Shown piece by piece: positions 62,746 through 64,000 of a stretch of DNA of 64,000 nt. The translations under genes and the position numbers were made by a program. The notes beneath the pieces are model-generated. The model saw only the letters and a program-made list of their open reading frames with translations, did no database searches and was not told the DNA's origin. This DNA comes from Sphingobacterium pedocola (lineage in GTDB: Bacteria; Bacteroidota; Bacteroidia; Sphingobacteriales; Sphingobacteriaceae). The stretch's first letter is position 1. Every line of letters begins with the position of its first letter. The DNA lies in contig NZ_MU158689.1 of NCBI RefSeq assembly GCF_015209965.1, forward strand, positions 1,089,629-1,153,628, written 5' to 3'.

Positions 62746-63807
62746 TTATTCTTTATTTTTTAAGAAGTGCCATACGGATCTCTCTCTTCGCTCTATTTCT
62801 TTTTTATCGTGTATTAGTTCCTCTGCTAGCGCATCTAGAACGGCTTCATTTTCGCTGACCACCTTATCTGCCAAGGTAACTATTTTATGAATATTGGATT
62901 TACTGGCAGCATCCATCGCAGGATTAATAGAAGAGAGGTTTGTAGGTTCGATACGTAGGTAATTATTTGGTTTCTTTACTGATTTAAAAAGCTGCTTTAT
63001 AAAATAATCATTACTCTCAGAAGAAGAGGAAGTCATAATATCTACCAAAGCTGGACTTATCGAAATAGCCCACTTTTTCTTAAAATCTTCATAATTATAA
63101 GCATTTTTAGTAATCCCTGTACCTAAAGATAGAATGTTCATATCGGTTATCTTGAAGGTATTAAATGTTTTTAACACTTCAAGTAACGCCGCTATGGATG
63201 GGTTATGCGCAAAAAGACCACCATCCAATAGGGTGTACCGCGTTCCCGCCAAAGAGAAGATCTCGGCTACAGAAAAATAACTTGGAGCTGCAGATGTTGC
63301 CCGACAAACGTCTCGTAATAGAAAGTCTCTAGAATCACCATGACTTAATGCTTTCTGCTGTCTAAATATGTGGTTTTTGCGCAACTCAATATTATAAGCC
63401 GTAATAATGCACGGTTTAATCAGCTCACTTAATTTCGTATCCCCAAAATAGTCTTGCAGTACTTTTTCGAGAACCTTTTCATCATATAACTCGCTCAATA
63501 GACCGAATTTGCCTAAAAATTTCCTCCATTTTCGCGCATTAAATATTTCTTCACCATGTTCCAAATAAATATTTAATGCCTCGCGTGCGCTAAACTTTGG
63601 CTTTTTAGGGTTATCTGCTGAAGGGAATAATAATATGGAAATGAAAATCCCTCCAGTACTTGTTCCGGAAAAAAAATCAAAGTATTCGGATATATGAGTT
63701 TGAGGATCTCCACTTAGTTTTCTTATTTTATCTTCCAAGGCTGCTACTACCATTCCGGGTATAATACCGCGAATGCCGCCACCGTCAATAGACAATATTC
63801 TTTTCAT
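62746..63807 (-). CDS. patatin-like phospholipase
   Basis: A 353-residue serine lipase of the patatin family with the Ser-Asp dyad: oxyanion loop DGGGIRG at the N-terminus, nucleophile Ser in GTSTGGIF, and catalytic Asp in LLDGGLFAHNP. It resembles the bacterial CapV-like and plant-patatin-like class. No signal peptide, so it probably acts in the cytoplasm or on the inner membrane. In anti-phage CBASS systems such patatins are effectors next to a CD-NTase, but no cyclase or other defence gene is adjacent here, so a CBASS role is not supported. Convergent with the fucose operon. Confidence 0.88.
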   Translation of the reverse strand: MKRILSIDGGGIRGIIPGMVVAALEDKIRKLSGDPQTHISEYFDFFSGTSTGGIFISILLFPSADNPKKPKFSAREALNIYLEHGEEIFNARKWRKFLGKFGLLSELYDEKVLEKVLQDYFGDTKLSELIKPCIITAYNIELRKNHIFRQQKALSHGDSRDFLLRDVCRATSAAPSYFSVAEIFSLAGTRYTLLDGGLFAHNPSIAALLEVLKTFNTFKITDMNILSLGTGITKNAYNYEDFKKKWAISISPALVDIMTSSSSESNDYFIKQLFKSVKKPNNYLRIEPTNLSSINPAMDAASKSNIHKIVTLADKVVSENEAVLDALAEELIHDKKEIERRERSVWHFLKNKE

Positions 63808-63868
63808 GCAAGAGAATGTTCGGTTTATTCTAATATACGAATTATTTGCAATAAATAAGGATAGTCAA

Positions 63869-63914
63869 ATGTAAAAAGGGATAAGATATCAGTATATCTT
63901 ATCCCTTTTTACAT
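63869..63914. terminator. long palindromic terminator at the right edge
   Basis: A perfect 21-bp inverted repeat (63869-63889 with 63894-63914) with a 4-nt loop; the arms include A and T runs flanking GGGATAAG. It lies upstream of the patatin gene and just downstream of the stop codon of the gene entering from the right. Confidence 0.88.
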
Positions 63915-63930
63915 CGATAATATTTAAAAT

Positions 63931-64000
63931 TTAATTTAAAGATACATTGGAACCAGTTGTTGTCTCTGTTTTGTGTTGTGCTAACAAACCTCTTTCCACG
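63931..64000 (-). CDS. C-terminal fragment of an unidentified gene
   Basis: A minus-strand reading frame enters from the right edge and ends with TAA at 63931-63933, giving the tail GLLAQHKTETTTGSNVSLN. A strong palindromic terminator follows immediately, which supports a real gene ending here. The tail is too short to identify a family. Confidence 0.45.
   Translation of the reverse strand, partial: VERGLLAQHKTETTTGSNVSLN

Noticed and set aside
62746..63807. CBASS defence system effector.
   Set aside because: No CD-NTase, HORMA, TRIP13 or other defence genes are adjacent in the window.

Overview
The window looks like a chromosomal segment of a Bacteroidota bacterium, most likely a Sphingobacteriaceae member (Sphingobacterium-like). 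This rests on the gene families seen: monomeric isocitrate dehydrogenase, DUF1573 protein, M13 and M1 peptidases with lineage-type leaders, an OMP_b-brl-type barrel, GH92/GH43/GH105 enzymes and a QEGLA-motif protein. It also rests on moderate AT-richness, few strong Shine-Dalgarno sites, and promoters resembling TTTG-N19/20-TAnnTTTG. There is no rRNA, no recognised insertion sequence, no prophage and no CRISPR array. One tRNA gene (Thr, anticodon TGT) is present.

Layout. 1-11.8 kb: the edge of a probable DUF72 gene, an MscS-type channel, ClpB, tRNA-Thr, a small lipoprotein, a PA0069-type radical SAM protein, polyphosphate kinase, a DJ-1/PfpI plus small membrane protein pair, an FMN reductase and a YihY-type membrane protein preceded by a 27-bp tandem duplication. 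11.8-15.7 kb: a three-gene minus-strand cluster of N-formylglutamate amidohydrolase-like protein, QEGLA/DUF1704 metallopeptidase-like protein and glutathione-synthase-like ATP-grasp ligase. The ligase is separated from the other two by tetranucleotide microsatellites. 15.9-25.5 kb: an orphan receiver protein, a DEAD-box helicase with a TTG start, a TonB-dependent receptor overlapping an Omp85-like barrel gene, an NTF2-like protein, a small GNAT, monomeric IDH and GH43. 25.6-27.8 kb: a compact operon of an MpaB/DUF2236 oxygenase, an unknown protein and a YgjP-like protein that has lost its zinc motif. 27.9-45.7 kb: mostly housekeeping genes, namely M13 peptidase, aminotransferase, the Kdo genes kdsD and kdsA flanking recQ, class A beta-lactamase-like protein, M1 peptidase, Spx/ArsC-like protein, fba, xerC-hpf and ferritin. 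A gene-free, dyad-rich island lies at about 36.3-36.95 kb. 45.8-52 kb: an outer-membrane barrel protein, a quinone oxidoreductase and a GH92 alpha-mannosidase.

52-62.7 kb is the metabolic centrepiece, an apparently complete non-phosphorylative L-fucose pathway. A divergent AraC regulator is followed by FucP permease, sugar mutarotase, UxaA-type dehydratase, GH105-like hydrolase with an extra C-terminal domain, two SDR dehydrogenases, an FAH-family hydrolase, an amidohydrolase-type lactonase and a zinc alcohol dehydrogenase. The inferred route is L-fucose to L-fuconolactone, L-fuconate, 2-keto-3-deoxy-L-fuconate and 2,4-diketo-3-deoxy-L-fuconate, then pyruvate plus L-lactate. The GH105 and GH92 enzymes suggest feeding on plant or glycoprotein glycans. 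The window ends with a patatin-like lipase and the tail of an unidentified gene.

The most interesting candidates for undescribed biology are (i) the QEGLA / ATP-grasp / formylglutamate-hydrolase cluster with its possible phase-variable spacer, (ii) the pseudo-YgjP operon, and (iii) the UxaA-based fucose operon with two components that the known pathway does not need. Function assignments come from reading motifs by eye; no database search was run.
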